Origin: an uncultured Porphyromonadaceae bacterium
Lineage (GTDB): Bacteria; Bacteroidota; Bacteroidia; Bacteroidales; Porphyromonadaceae
DNA length: 58,826 nt
NCBI GenBank assembly: GCA_947253625.1
Contig: CAMYAB010000010.1
Coordinates: forward strand, 1 to 58,826
Direction of reading: 5' to 3'
The position numbers and the translations under genes were made by a program. Below are positions 27,069 to 35,080 of the stretch, one piece after another (positions within the stretch are counted from its first letter, which is position 1; every line of letters begins with the position of its first letter). The notes beneath the pieces are model-generated. The model was not told the DNA's origin, ran no database searches, and worked only from the letters and a program-made list of their open reading frames with translations.

Positions 27069-28562
27069 ATGGCTCTAAGATTCATCACCCCGGAAGAAGC
27101 CGCCTCCTACGTCCACAACGGCGACAATGTCGGCTTCAGTGGCTTCACACACGCCGGAGCACCCAAAGTCGTACCCGGAGCAATTGCCCGACACGCACTG
27201 GAGGAGCACAACGCCGGACGACCCTACCAGATCGGCATCTTCACCGGCGCCAGTACAGGCGATCGACTGGATGGCGAGCTGGCACGTGCCAATGCCATCA
27301 GCCACAGACTACCCTACCAGACCAACAAGTCACTGCGTGAGCTCATCAACTCCGGTGGCACAGACTACACCGACATGCACCTCTCCACCGTCGCACAGGA
27401 GATCCGCTATGGATTTGAGGGCAAGGTCAATGTCGCCATCGTCGAAGCCTCACAGGTCACCGAATCCGGCGAGATCGTCCCCACCACCGCAGTGGGCATA
27501 CTCCCCACCATCTGCCGATTGGCCGACCGCATCATCGTCGAGCTAAACGCCTGCTACCCACCCAATATACGAGGACTACACGACATCGTTGAGCTAAAGG
27601 ACCCACCACACCGAGGCTGCATAGAGATCACACGGGTACAAGACCGCATCGGCACAGACTGTGTCAAGGTAGACCCGGACAAAATCGTGGGCGTGGTCAA
27701 GACCCAAGCCCCCAACGACGACGGGAAGTTTAGCCCAGTGGACGATGTCACGGACGCCATCGGCCAAAACGTCGCCCGCTTCTTTGAGCAAGAGATGAAA
27801 GCCGGACGCATCCCCACCACGTTTTTGCCCATCCAGAGTGGCGTCGGAAATGTAGCCAATGCCGTACTCGGAGCAATGGGGTCCAACAGCCACATCCCGC
27901 CATTTGAGATCTATACCGAGGTCATCCAAGACGCCGTCCTCGACCTCATGCGCCAAGGCAAAGTCACCTTTGCCAGCGGATGCTCACTCACCGTCTCACG
28001 CGAAGCCATACAGGACTTCTACAGAGACTTGGACTTCTTCCGAGACAAAGTCATACTGCGACCGTCCGAAATATCCAACAACCCCGAGGTCATCCGACGC
28101 TTGGGGGTCATAGCCATCAACACGGCCATCGAGGCAGACATCTACGGCAACATCAACTCCACACACCTCTTTGGCACAAAGATGATGAACGGCATCGGAG
28201 GATCCGGAGACTTCACTCGGGCGGCATACGTCTCCATCTTCACCACAGCGTCCACAGCCAAGGGAGGCGACATCAGCAGCTTTGTCCCGATGGTCTCGCA
28301 CGTCGACCACACCGAGCACTCGGTCAAGGTCATCGTCTCCGAGTACGGCATAGCAGACCTCCGTGGCAAGTCACCACGACAACGCGCACAAGAGATCATC
28401 AACAACGTCGTACACCCCGACTACCGAGACGCACTCCGAGACTACCTCAAGGGCTGCCCCATCGGACAAACCCCGACCAACCTCACCACCTGCCACAACA
28501 TGCACCGTGCGCTACTCGAGACAGGGTCCATGAAAAATGCCCGCTTCGACACCAACGTCTGA
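27069..28562 (+). CDS. Acetyl-CoA hydrolase / succinyl-CoA:acetate CoA-transferase (Cat1 type)
   Basis: A 497-residue class I CoA-transferase that moves CoA between acyl-CoA and short carboxylates, as used by asaccharolytic anaerobes making acetate, propionate or butyrate. The N-terminal domain shows GFSGFTHAGAPKVVP. The second domain has SGVGNVANAVLGAMGSN, then HIPPFEIYTEVIQDA with the likely active-site Glu, and further on GSGDFTRAAYVSIFTT and the H-x-x-H-type VSHVDHTEHSV. The C-terminal ADLRGKSPRQRA is typical of the acetyl-CoA hydrolase/transferase family. Which acyl-CoA is preferred cannot be read from the sequence. It ends at a strong terminator. Confidence 0.9.
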   Translation: MALRFITPEEAASYVHNGDNVGFSGFTHAGAPKVVPGAIARHALEEHNAGRPYQIGIFTGASTGDRLDGELARANAISHRLPYQTNKSLRELINSGGTDYTDMHLSTVAQEIRYGFEGKVNVAIVEASQVTESGEIVPTTAVGILPTICRLADRIIVELNACYPPNIRGLHDIVELKDPPHRGCIEITRVQDRIGTDCVKVDPDKIVGVVKTQAPNDDGKFSPVDDVTDAIGQNVARFFEQEMKAGRIPTTFLPIQSGVGNVANAVLGAMGSNSHIPPFEIYTEVIQDAVLDLMRQGKVTFASGCSLTVSREAIQDFYRDLDFFRDKVILRPSEISNNPEVIRRLGVIAINTAIEADIYGNINSTHLFGTKMMNGIGGSGDFTRAAYVSIFTTASTAKGGDISSFVPMVSHVDHTEHSVKVIVSEYGIADLRGKSPRQRAQEIINNVVHPDYRDALRDYLKGCPIGQTPTNLTTCHNMHRALLETGSMKNARFDTNV

Positions 28563-28595
28563 GACAGCCGACTGCCTATCGGGCCAATACCGCAG

Positions 28596-28633
28596 AGAGG
28601 CCACTGCCGAAAAAAGCAGTGGCCTCTTTTTTG
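28596..28633 (+). terminator. Terminator of the CoA-transferase gene
   Basis: A perfect 12-bp stem (AGAGGCCACTGC with GCAGTGGCCTCT), loop CGAAAAAA and T-run TTTTTT. It starts 34 bp after the stop. Confidence 0.93.
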
Positions 28634-28702
28634 TCTAAAAGCTGCACAACAGTCCCTCCTCACACATTGACCACAAAAGCCCCAAAGGGCACAGCCCCCA
28701 AA

Positions 28703-28837
28703 TTTTTAGTACCGGCTAAGCCATCGCTTCTATCCGTGAAACCTTTTGCTTCTATCCGTGAAACCGATCGCTTCTATCCGTGAAACCGATCGCTTCTATC
28801 CGTGAAACTCAAGGCCCTCTATAAGCTCCTGATTATC
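28703..28837 (-). repeat. 22-bp array element, copy 3
   Basis: On the minus strand GATAATC begins at 28837 and the first CACGG at 28804 (33 bp). Units follow at 28782, 28760 and 28738, plus a degenerate cap at 28716 (TTAGCCGGTACT), at an exact 22-bp period. Two spacers are CGATCG. The leader is preceded by GATTTTCGGCGTCAAAAAAG, as in copy 2. It lies downstream of fba on fba's strand, between two convergent genes. The interval 28563-29028 contains only this element and two terminators. Confidence 0.94.
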
Positions 28838-28933
28838 AAGCTCCCCAAAAAGTACTTTTTTGACGCCGAAAATCGCCTTTTAGGGGACTGTTTTCGCACC
28901 TCTCTCTTTGCGCAAAAGAGCTCAATACAAGAG

Positions 28934-28968
28934 AGCGGGTGTGCCAAAACTTAGTTTTGACACACCCG
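28934..28968 (-). terminator. Probable terminator of fba
   Basis: A long stem (GCGGGTGTG with CACACCCGC plus inner CAAAAC/GTTTTG) sits 60 bp after the fba stop. On the minus strand the tail TCTCTTGTATT is only moderately T-rich. The arm GGGTGTGTC is shared with the tRNA-His and nhaA terminators. Confidence 0.7.
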
Positions 28969-29028
28969 CCGGGCTATTTATTTATTCTCTTGCAAGTGGA
29001 GCGACTACCCCACTGCTGGTATCGGTGA

Positions 29029-30024
29029 TCAGAGCTTGTTGTCCGATCCGAGTACGTTGGTGATCTTGTGTGCGTAGAGGGCCTTCATGTGCTCACGAGC
29101 CGGTCCCAGGTACTTACGTGGGTCAAACTCAGCAGGCTTGTCGTGGAAGACCTTGCGGATTGCCGCTGTCATGGCGAGTCGGCTGTCGGAGTCGATATTG
29201 ATCTTGCAGACAGCAGACTTGGCGGCCTTGCGGAGTTGCTCCTCGGGGATACCGATGGCTGCCTCTAGCTTGCCACCATATTTGTTGATGGTCTCTACGT
29301 CCTCCTGTGGCACAGAGGAGGATCCGTGGAGGACGATTGGGAAGCCGGGGAGCTTTTGCTCCACCTCTTTCAGGATATCAAAGCGGAGAGGGGGAGGTAC
29401 GAGACGACCGTTCTCGTCACGTGTGCACTGCGCCGGAGTGAACTTGTAGGCTCCGTGTGAGGTACCGATGGAGATAGCGAGTGAGTCTACGCCTGTCTTG
29501 GTGACAAAGTCGATCACTTGCTCGGGCTCGGTGTAGGTGTGGTGCTCAGCGGATACTTCGTCCTCTACACCTGCCAGGACACCCAGCTCACCCTCTACGG
29601 TCACGTCGTACTTGTGTGCGTACTCTACCACTGACTTGGTGAGGGCCACGTTTTCGTCATAGGGTAGGTGCGAACCATCGATCATGACGCTGGAGAATCC
29701 GAGCTCAATGCAGCTCTTGCAAAGCTCCAGTGAATCACCGTGGTCGAGGTGCAGTACGATCTGTGGGTGCTCTAGTCCGAGCTCCTTGGCATACTGTACA
29801 GCACCCTCTGCCATGAAGCGGAGGAGGGTCTGGTTGGCGTACTCACGCGCACCTTTGGAGACTTGGAGGATGACCGGAGACTTGTTTTCTGCCACTGCCA
29901 TGATGATGGCCTGCAGCTGCTCCATGTTGTTGAAGTTGAAAGCCGGAATGGCGTATCCGCCATCTATTGCTTTGGCAAACATTTCCTTGGTGTTTACCAA
30001 GCCTATTTCCTTATAGCTTATCAT
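29029..30024 (-). CDS. fba: Class II fructose-1,6-bisphosphate aldolase
   Basis: A 331-residue zinc-dependent aldolase that splits fructose-1,6-bisphosphate to DHAP and glyceraldehyde-3-phosphate in glycolysis. The metal-binding HLDHGD (about 96-101), VEGELGVLAGVEDEV with the conserved Glu, the AEHHTYTEP loop, SIGTSHGAYKF and VLHGSSSVP are all present and match the class II B type. The start at 30024 (MISYKEIGLVN) fits. It has its own -7 box at 30089-30096 and a hairpin terminator. It lies convergent to the CoA-transferase gene with a repeat array between. Confidence 0.96.
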   Translation of the reverse strand: MISYKEIGLVNTKEMFAKAIDGGYAIPAFNFNNMEQLQAIIMAVAENKSPVILQVSKGAREYANQTLLRFMAEGAVQYAKELGLEHPQIVLHLDHGDSLELCKSCIELGFSSVMIDGSHLPYDENVALTKSVVEYAHKYDVTVEGELGVLAGVEDEVSAEHHTYTEPEQVIDFVTKTGVDSLAISIGTSHGAYKFTPAQCTRDENGRLVPPPLRFDILKEVEQKLPGFPIVLHGSSSVPQEDVETINKYGGKLEAAIGIPEEQLRKAAKSAVCKINIDSDSRLAMTAAIRKVFHDKPAEFDPRKYLGPAREHMKALYAHKITNVLGSDNKL

Positions 30025-30088
30025 ATCGAGTGAATCTATATTGGTTTGTAAAATAAATTGTTGTCCGTCGTCAAATCTTTCTTGAGGA

Positions 30089-30096
30089 CAAATATA
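30089..30096 (-). promoter_or_regulatory. Candidate -7 box of fba
   Basis: TATATTTG on the minus strand lies 65 nt upstream of ATG 30024; no clear TTG at -33. Confidence 0.5.
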
Positions 30097-30170
30097 CCTT
30101 TTATTTCAATCTCTTACACATGTTCGGACAAGTAATGCCTTGAGCGAGCTGTGTCGCTTGAGCGTGGAGG

Positions 30171-30830
30171 TCAGGCCTCGTCCTCTTTTTCGCCAAATGC
30201 AAGATCTCCCGCATCTCCCAGTCCGGGGATGATGTAGCTGTGCTCGTTGATAGCGGGATCGAGTGCGGCTGTCCAGCAGATGGTCTCCTCGGGCATCACG
30301 CTCTGTAGGTGGTCGAGTGCTGGCTGGCTGGAGATGACCGCCGCCAGATGGATCTTGGCGGGATTGCCTTTGGTGAGGAGTGCTCGGTAGGCCAGCTCCA
30401 TAGAGCTACCTGTGGCGAGCATGGGGTCGGTGATGATGAGGGTACTGCCCTCGATGCTTGGACAGGCAAGGTACTCGATCATGACCTCAAAATTGAGCCG
30501 ATCCTTGTATTTTCGGAATGCGGAGACAAAGGCGTTGTCGGCACGGTCGAGGTAGCCGGCAAAGCCGTGGTGCAGTGGGAGTCCGGCGCGAAGTATGGTG
30601 GCCAGTACGACGTGGTCTTGGTCGAGCATGTCGTGGGAGATGTCGAGTGGGGTGGTGACGGGAGTGGAGACGTAGTCAAAGGTTTTGCTGATCTCGTATG
30701 CCATGATCTCCCCTATGCGCTCTATATTTCGGCGAAACCGGAGACGGTCTTTTTGTATCTCAACATCGCGGATCTCTGCCACGAACCGATTGAGGATGCT
30801 GGATTGTTCGGAAAGGTTGATTACTTTCAT
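30171..30830 (-). CDS. upp: Uracil phosphoribosyltransferase
   Basis: Upp salvages uracil with PRPP to UMP. The PRPP loop IITDPMLATGSSM (about 125-138) is typical, together with ILRAGLPLHHG and the uracil-binding C-terminus YIIPGLGDAGDLAFG. The start is placed at ATG 30830 (MKVINLSEQ), giving 219 residues; the frame is open upstream to 31019 but that part overlaps mltF and has no family similarity. It is the last gene of the DUF5063-exonuclease-rlmI-mltF-upp run, 26 bp after mltF. Confidence 0.94.
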   Translation of the reverse strand: MKVINLSEQSSILNRFVAEIRDVEIQKDRLRFRRNIERIGEIMAYEISKTFDYVSTPVTTPLDISHDMLDQDHVVLATILRAGLPLHHGFAGYLDRADNAFVSAFRKYKDRLNFEVMIEYLACPSIEGSTLIITDPMLATGSSMELAYRALLTKGNPAKIHLAAVISSQPALDHLQSVMPEETICWTAALDPAINEHSYIIPGLGDAGDLAFGEKEDEA

Positions 30831-30856
30831 ACTCTTCTTGTCGTTGTTGTTGAGGA

Positions 30857-32245
30857 TTATTTTTGGACATGAGCACGGTAGGTGGCGCTCATTGACATTA
30901 TGTTGTCGACATAGTCGATAGTCTCTGTCCCTCGCGCATACCCGTACTTGACGACAGGGTCGTTGTAGTAGGCGGGATTGCTCTTGAGACGGAGGTACTC
31001 TCGGACATTTCCCTGCCACTTTTGGGGATCTTTGCCAAACTTTTTGGCCAGTCGCTGTGCGTCCTGTACGTGTCCGATGCCGGCATTGTAGGAGGCAAGC
31101 ACGAGCGCATCGCGATCGTATGGGTCGGGGATGTCGGCATATTGCGCTCGGAGGACTTGGAGGAGTGCGACAGCTACCTGCACTGAGGTTTCGGGCTGTA
31201 GTAGGCGATCGGCAGTGGCCCCATAGGCTTTGCCAGTGGCCGGCATGATACCCATGAGTCCTCGAGCACCACTCCAGCCGATGACATCCGGATAAAAACC
31301 GGACTCACAGCAGGCGATTGCGGCCAGGATACTCCAGTCCCAGCCGAGCTGATTGGCCGCCTGACGAAAGAGGTTGTCGTAGGGGGAGATGGCTTTTCCC
31401 CCTCCGTGGACAAAGTGGTGTGTGGGGCTGAAGTAGTGGCGCCACTGCTGACTGTCGGCACGCTTGTAGGACTGTGCGGGGGCGTTGGGTCCGATGAAGA
31501 AGGAGTCAACCTGCATGGCGAGGCTGCTATTGGTGCGCTGAGTGGCCCAGGCATAGCGGATCGGGACACTCGCTCGAGTACGTACATCCAGCTCGGGATG
31601 GTACTGTGCAAACGCTTGAGCAAGTCGCTCATCGGCCAGTGTGTAGTGGATGGTGTCGGTGGTCACGACACTCTCGATGAGGTCCTCCACTCCGAGAGAG
31701 TCGATGGAGATGATGGTCAGTGCTTTTGCCCCTATTTCTTGAGCGATCTGCTTGGCGCGTAGGCGCAGGGTGGCGTCGGTGGTAATATGGAGGGTTTTTC
31801 CCTCGAGGTCAGCCATGGAGCGGATGGGGGTGGCGGTTTTTCTTTGGACCAGGACCAGCGCAGTCGTATCCACTTCTCCGCAAAACCTCAGCGAGTCAGT
31901 ATTCGTCTTGGTCAGTGGCTGTGGGGAGATGATGAGGTCGATCTCGCCCTTGTCGAGCCATGCGCGTAGGCTGTCGGTACTATGGGAGATCGAGATAGCG
32001 GGTGTGAGGTGGTGCGCTTGGGCAAAGTCCAGTGCCTTTTGGTACTCTGTGCCGAGTGGCTGTCCGCGGTACAGAAAGAAACTCAGCGGAGAAGTACAGG
32101 TCCCGACTCGGAGTGTGTCCGATGCCATGATCTCATCCCAGCTCCGAAAAAGTCGCCCATCGTCCTGTCTCTCATGTCGGAGGCAAGACCCCAGTGGGAG
32201 TATGAGCACGCCCAGTACTGTGATGAGCAGGTGTCGGAGGTTCAT
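30857..32245 (-). CDS. mltF: Membrane-bound lytic transglycosylase F
   Basis: A 462-residue lipoprotein that cleaves peptidoglycan glycan strands. The lipobox ends at Cys21 (LPLGSC). A periplasmic solute-binding-type (SBP_bac_3) regulatory domain covers about 40-260 (TLRVGTCTSPLSFFLY, GTEYQKALDFAQ). The SLT lysozyme-like domain covers about 290-440, with catalytic Glu in AIACCESGFYPDV, then GARGLMGIMPATG and ASYNAGIGHVQDA. This is the MltF layout. It overlaps rlmI by 4 bp. Confidence 0.93.
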   Translation of the reverse strand: MNLRHLLITVLGVLILPLGSCLRHERQDDGRLFRSWDEIMASDTLRVGTCTSPLSFFLYRGQPLGTEYQKALDFAQAHHLTPAISISHSTDSLRAWLDKGEIDLIISPQPLTKTNTDSLRFCGEVDTTALVLVQRKTATPIRSMADLEGKTLHITTDATLRLRAKQIAQEIGAKALTIISIDSLGVEDLIESVVTTDTIHYTLADERLAQAFAQYHPELDVRTRASVPIRYAWATQRTNSSLAMQVDSFFIGPNAPAQSYKRADSQQWRHYFSPTHHFVHGGGKAISPYDNLFRQAANQLGWDWSILAAIACCESGFYPDVIGWSGARGLMGIMPATGKAYGATADRLLQPETSVQVAVALLQVLRAQYADIPDPYDRDALVLASYNAGIGHVQDAQRLAKKFGKDPQKWQGNVREYLRLKSNPAYYNDPVVKYGYARGTETIDYVDNIMSMSATYRAHVQK

Positions 32246-33435
32246 TCTACATACAGAGCCAGGCCTTTGAGGTAATCGCCCTCGGGGTGATAGATGCTGA
32301 TCGGGTGGTCCGGTGCTTGCGCCAATTGGTGGAGGATGCGGACATTGCGTCCGGCCGCCAGCGCTGCCGTAAAGATGTTTTGCCTAAAGACTTCGCTACT
32401 CAGTGCCTGAGAGCAGGAGAAGGTAAAGAGGAGTCCGCCGGGTGCGATCTTCTCCAGAGCTCGGGTGTTGATCCGTCTGTAGCCGTGCAGACCATTGGTG
32501 AGTGCGCTTCGTTTTTTGGCAAAAGCGGGGGGATCCAGCACGATGAGGTCGTAGGCACCGGCCGGCATCCGGTCGAGGAAGTCAAAGGCATCCTCTGTCG
32601 CAGTATGGTGTCTATCGAGTGGCAGGTCGGGGTTGAGCGAGAGGTTGTGCTCGAGTTGTTGGGTCGCCACAGCCGAGCTGTCCACCGATGTGACCTGCTT
32701 GGCTCCGCCTCGCAATGCGTGGAGCGAAAAGCCTCCTGTGTAGCAAAAGACATTGAGCACGGTGCGGTCGTGAGCGTAGCTTTGGATCAGCCGGCGGTTG
32801 TCTCTCTGGTCGAGGAAAAAGCCTGTCTTTTGGCCCCTAAGGATATCGGGGGCAAAGGCGACACCATTCTCGGAGATCACGAGGTCGCTTGGTAGCTCTC
32901 CATACACGACGGTGTCCAGTGGCTCGGTGATCGTCGTGCGTGTGATGAGGGTGGTGGCACTCTTGTAGTAGATGCAGCGGAGTTGCGAGCCGAGTACCTG
33001 CACGAGGGCATCTGAGATCGCTCCTCTCAGGCGGTGGATCCCCATGGTGTGTGCTTGCACCACTGCCACTTGGTCGTACATGTCTATGACCAGCCCCGGC
33101 ACACCGTCTCCCTCGCCGTGGATCAGCCGAAACGCTCCGTGTGGCTGTGTGAGTCCCAAGCATTGGCGCAAGTGGTAGGCACGCCTCACCTTTTCTTCCC
33201 AAAAGGTGGCATCGATCCGGACTGTGGGGTCAAAGGTCAGCAGACGGACAGCGATGCTGCCGGCCTCGTAGTATCCACGGCCCACAAACTTCCCCTCCCT
33301 ACTGATCACCTCCACCAGGTCGCCCTCGCCTAGGTGACGTAGGTCCCCCGGCTCCAGTGCGCCCGAAAAGAGCCACGGATGGCGACGCTGTACGGACTTG
33401 GCTTCGTCGTGTCTTAGGCGTATCTTGGTCATCAT
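32242..33435 (-). CDS. rlmI: 23S rRNA (cytosine-C5)-methyltransferase, RlmI family
   Basis: A 397-residue SAM-dependent methyltransferase that modifies a cytosine in 23S rRNA (C1962 in E. coli RlmI). The N-terminal PUA domain (about 1-75; RHPWLFSGALEPGD) leads to an EEHEE-like region and a Rossmann fold with VLNVFCYTGGFSLHAL, VTSVDSS, DLIVLDPPAFAKKRSA and the catalytic-type LFTFSCSQAL. It lies between the exonuclease and mltF genes, overlapping both by 4 bp. Confidence 0.92.
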   Translation of the reverse strand: MMTKIRLRHDEAKSVQRRHPWLFSGALEPGDLRHLGEGDLVEVISREGKFVGRGYYEAGSIAVRLLTFDPTVRIDATFWEEKVRRAYHLRQCLGLTQPHGAFRLIHGEGDGVPGLVIDMYDQVAVVQAHTMGIHRLRGAISDALVQVLGSQLRCIYYKSATTLITRTTITEPLDTVVYGELPSDLVISENGVAFAPDILRGQKTGFFLDQRDNRRLIQSYAHDRTVLNVFCYTGGFSLHALRGGAKQVTSVDSSAVATQQLEHNLSLNPDLPLDRHHTATEDAFDFLDRMPAGAYDLIVLDPPAFAKKRSALTNGLHGYRRINTRALEKIAPGGLLFTFSCSQALSSEVFRQNIFTAALAAGRNVRILHQLAQAPDHPISIYHPEGDYLKGLALYVE

Positions 33436-34148
33436 TTCTTCTTATTCTTTTTGGGTCCACCTGTTTTTCGTTTCCGTCCCTTTTTGGCGACACTGTCTTG
33501 TCGCACTTGTGCCAGATTGCAGATCATCTCCGGTCGTCGCAAGTGGTTGAGGGCCTCGTAGATCTTGAGTCCGGCATAGGCATCCAGTCCGGCGTACCCG
33601 ACTTGTGAGGGGGTTAGCTCCGACTGCTGCCAATCGCTCAGTCGCTGTCCTTTGGTGAGTCGCTTGCCGTAGAGCAGAGCATAGATCTTGGATAGCGACT
33701 GTACCTCCATATGGTCTGCCGTGGCGAGGGTGCGCAGGTCGAGGATCCCATTGGTGACGAGCCCGTAGTCTCGGTATAGCTCCTGGCAGTCCTCCACTAT
33801 AGCGACACCCACCTTCAGGATCTCCGGATTGCTGAGGAGTCGGGCCAGGGGTGCGAGTCGCTCGCGGTCCTCAAAGGTGAAGAGCCGAAACAAAAAAGCA
33901 TGCTCCGAGCCGGAGAGCTGGAGGAGTGAGACGGGGTTGTACTGCCCTTTCTTGAAGACGGGCTTGGTCTCGGTGTCCATCCCCAGGACCTCCGACTGCG
34001 CCAGGTAGGCACACACCTCTTGTATCCTCTCATCCTCAGTCTCGGTGGTGATGACTTCGACGGGGATGGGGATGGTCTCTGCCTCTAGCTCGTTGAGCTC
34101 CTCCATGGATATGGAGCGCATCTCTTCGTCTTCGGTGTGCGTATCCAT
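33432..34148 (-). CDS. 3'-5' exonuclease (DEDD, RNase D/WRN-like)
   Basis: About 238 residues with a DnaQ/RNase D exonuclease fold: VLGMDTETKPVFKKG (Exo I, DxE), the Exo II-like region KVGVAIVEDCQELYRDYG, and the Exo III region VGYAGLDAYAGLKIYEAL with catalytic Tyr/Asp. The acidic N-terminus and strongly basic tail (many K/R/G) flank the domain; the tail may bind nucleic acid. The start at 34148 follows the DUF5063 stop directly; an ATG at 34178 would overlap that gene. The substrate (RNA or DNA) is not determined. Similar genes often lie beside DUF5063 and rlmI in Bacteroidota. Confidence 0.85.
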   Translation of the reverse strand: MDTHTEDEEMRSISMEELNELEAETIPIPVEVITTETEDERIQEVCAYLAQSEVLGMDTETKPVFKKGQYNPVSLLQLSGSEHAFLFRLFTFEDRERLAPLARLLSNPEILKVGVAIVEDCQELYRDYGLVTNGILDLRTLATADHMEVQSLSKIYALLYGKRLTKGQRLSDWQQSELTPSQVGYAGLDAYAGLKIYEALNHLRRPEMICNLAQVRQDSVAKKGRKRKTGGPKKNKKK

Positions 34149-34149
34149 T

Positions 34150-34710
34150 CTAGTGGTCTTGGACCGGATAGGGGTCAAAGTCGGGGTGCGCCAGTAGGTC
34201 GTGCAACTGCTTGAGCACTAGGAGTAGACTATCTCCGAGCTCGTGGAGGAGCTGATCCTGTACGTCATCGAGGGCGAGCAACATACGGGTTTCGTTTTGC
34301 CCCCTAAAGGCCCACAGCGTATCGCCCAGAGCTTGGTACAAGTCTGCCAAAAGCTCGGAGGTGCTGACGCTAATCGGGACGTCCGAGTACTTCATCTCCT
34401 CCACTTGGGTGGTCAGGAAGCGGTCGTACTCGCCAAACACTTGCACCAGTCGGTTCTCGACTCGGTCGTAATCCTCTTGTCGGATATAGGGCTCCAGCTC
34501 TCCCATGGGGACAAAGTCGGCCTTTTGCAACGCCACTCCTGTGGCGTAGACAGCGGCCAACTCTCGCCGACACTCAGCGAGGGTCTCGTGGGTCCAGCGG
34601 GGGGTTGTCCCGGAATCCACCAAGGCGCAAAAGCCGGCCACGGATGCCACAAAGGGGATGACATCCGCACGGTACAAGATGCTGTTGTTGTTGCTGCTCG
34701 GTTTGTTCAT
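34150..34710 (-). CDS. DUF5063 domain protein
   Basis: A 186-residue, mainly helical, acidic cytoplasmic protein matching what I know as DUF5063. Conserved-looking features are SVAGFCALVD near the N-terminus, ELAAVYATGVAL, EYDRFL, and the C-terminal LLHELGDSLLLVLKQLHDLLAHPDFD. No catalytic motif is evident. It is the first gene of the run with the exonuclease, rlmI, mltF and upp. A TACCTTTG box at 34717-34724 lies only 7 bp before the ATG, which would give an almost leaderless mRNA unless translation starts later. Confidence 0.72.
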   Translation of the reverse strand: MNKPSSNNNSILYRADVIPFVASVAGFCALVDSGTTPRWTHETLAECRRELAAVYATGVALQKADFVPMGELEPYIRQEDYDRVENRLVQVFGEYDRFLTTQVEEMKYSDVPISVSTSELLADLYQALGDTLWAFRGQNETRMLLALDDVQDQLLHELGDSLLLVLKQLHDLLAHPDFDPYPVQDH

Positions 34711-34716
34711 ACCTCA

Positions 34717-34724
34717 CAAAGGTA
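34717..34724 (-). promoter_or_regulatory. Candidate -7 box, DUF5063 operon
   Basis: TACCTTTG is a full match to TAnnTTTG, but there is no TTG at -33 and it lies unusually close to the start codon. Confidence 0.35.
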
Positions 34725-34803
34725 CGTTTTTTCTCGTTATCTATCCTGAGAATGTCTCACGAAGTGTCATTTGATTTTTTGGTTGGCTACGGGCCACTGT
34801 TTT

Positions 34804-34916
34804 TTCTTCTATCCGTCTAAGCATTTTCTTCTATCCGTGAAAACTTTCGCTTCTATCCGTGAAAAGTCTTGCTTCTATCCGTGAAACTCGATGCTCCTCA
34901 CAAGCACTTGATTATC
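34804..34916 (-). repeat. 22-bp array element, copy 4
   Basis: On the minus strand GATAATC begins at 34916, the first CACGG at 34883 (33 bp), further units at 34861 and 34839, and the cap at 34817 (TTAGACGGATAGAAGAAAA). The period is exactly 22 bp. It lies downstream of nhaA and its terminator, on the same strand, and upstream of the DUF5063 gene. The interval 34711-35080 holds nothing else but the nhaA terminator and purine/pyrimidine runs. Confidence 0.95.
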
Positions 34917-35004
34917 AATGGCTCCGGGAGGGGCTTTTTGGGGCCCAAAAATCGGCTTTTTTTGGGGGCCTTTTCAAGTGACTTTTGGGTACGAAAAGGG
35001 AGCG

Positions 35005-35045
35005 AAAAAAGGGGTGTGTCGTAGGCAAAACCTCGACACACCCCC
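35005..35045 (-). terminator. Terminator of nhaA
   Basis: An 11-bp stem (GGGGTGTGTCG with CGACACACCCC) is followed on the minus strand by TTTTTT, 36 bp after the nhaA stop. Confidence 0.92.
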
Positions 35046-35080
35046 TTTTTCATCGTTACGGGAGGATCCGGTGCGGAGCA

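Noticed and set aside
30100..30170. Terminator after upp
   Set aside because: Only a 5-bp AGCGA/TCGCT stem with no T-run was found; too weak to call.
30831..31019. N-terminal extension of upp
   Set aside because: The extra 63 residues come from out-of-frame mltF sequence and are Arg/Cys rich; ATG 30830 matches the family start.
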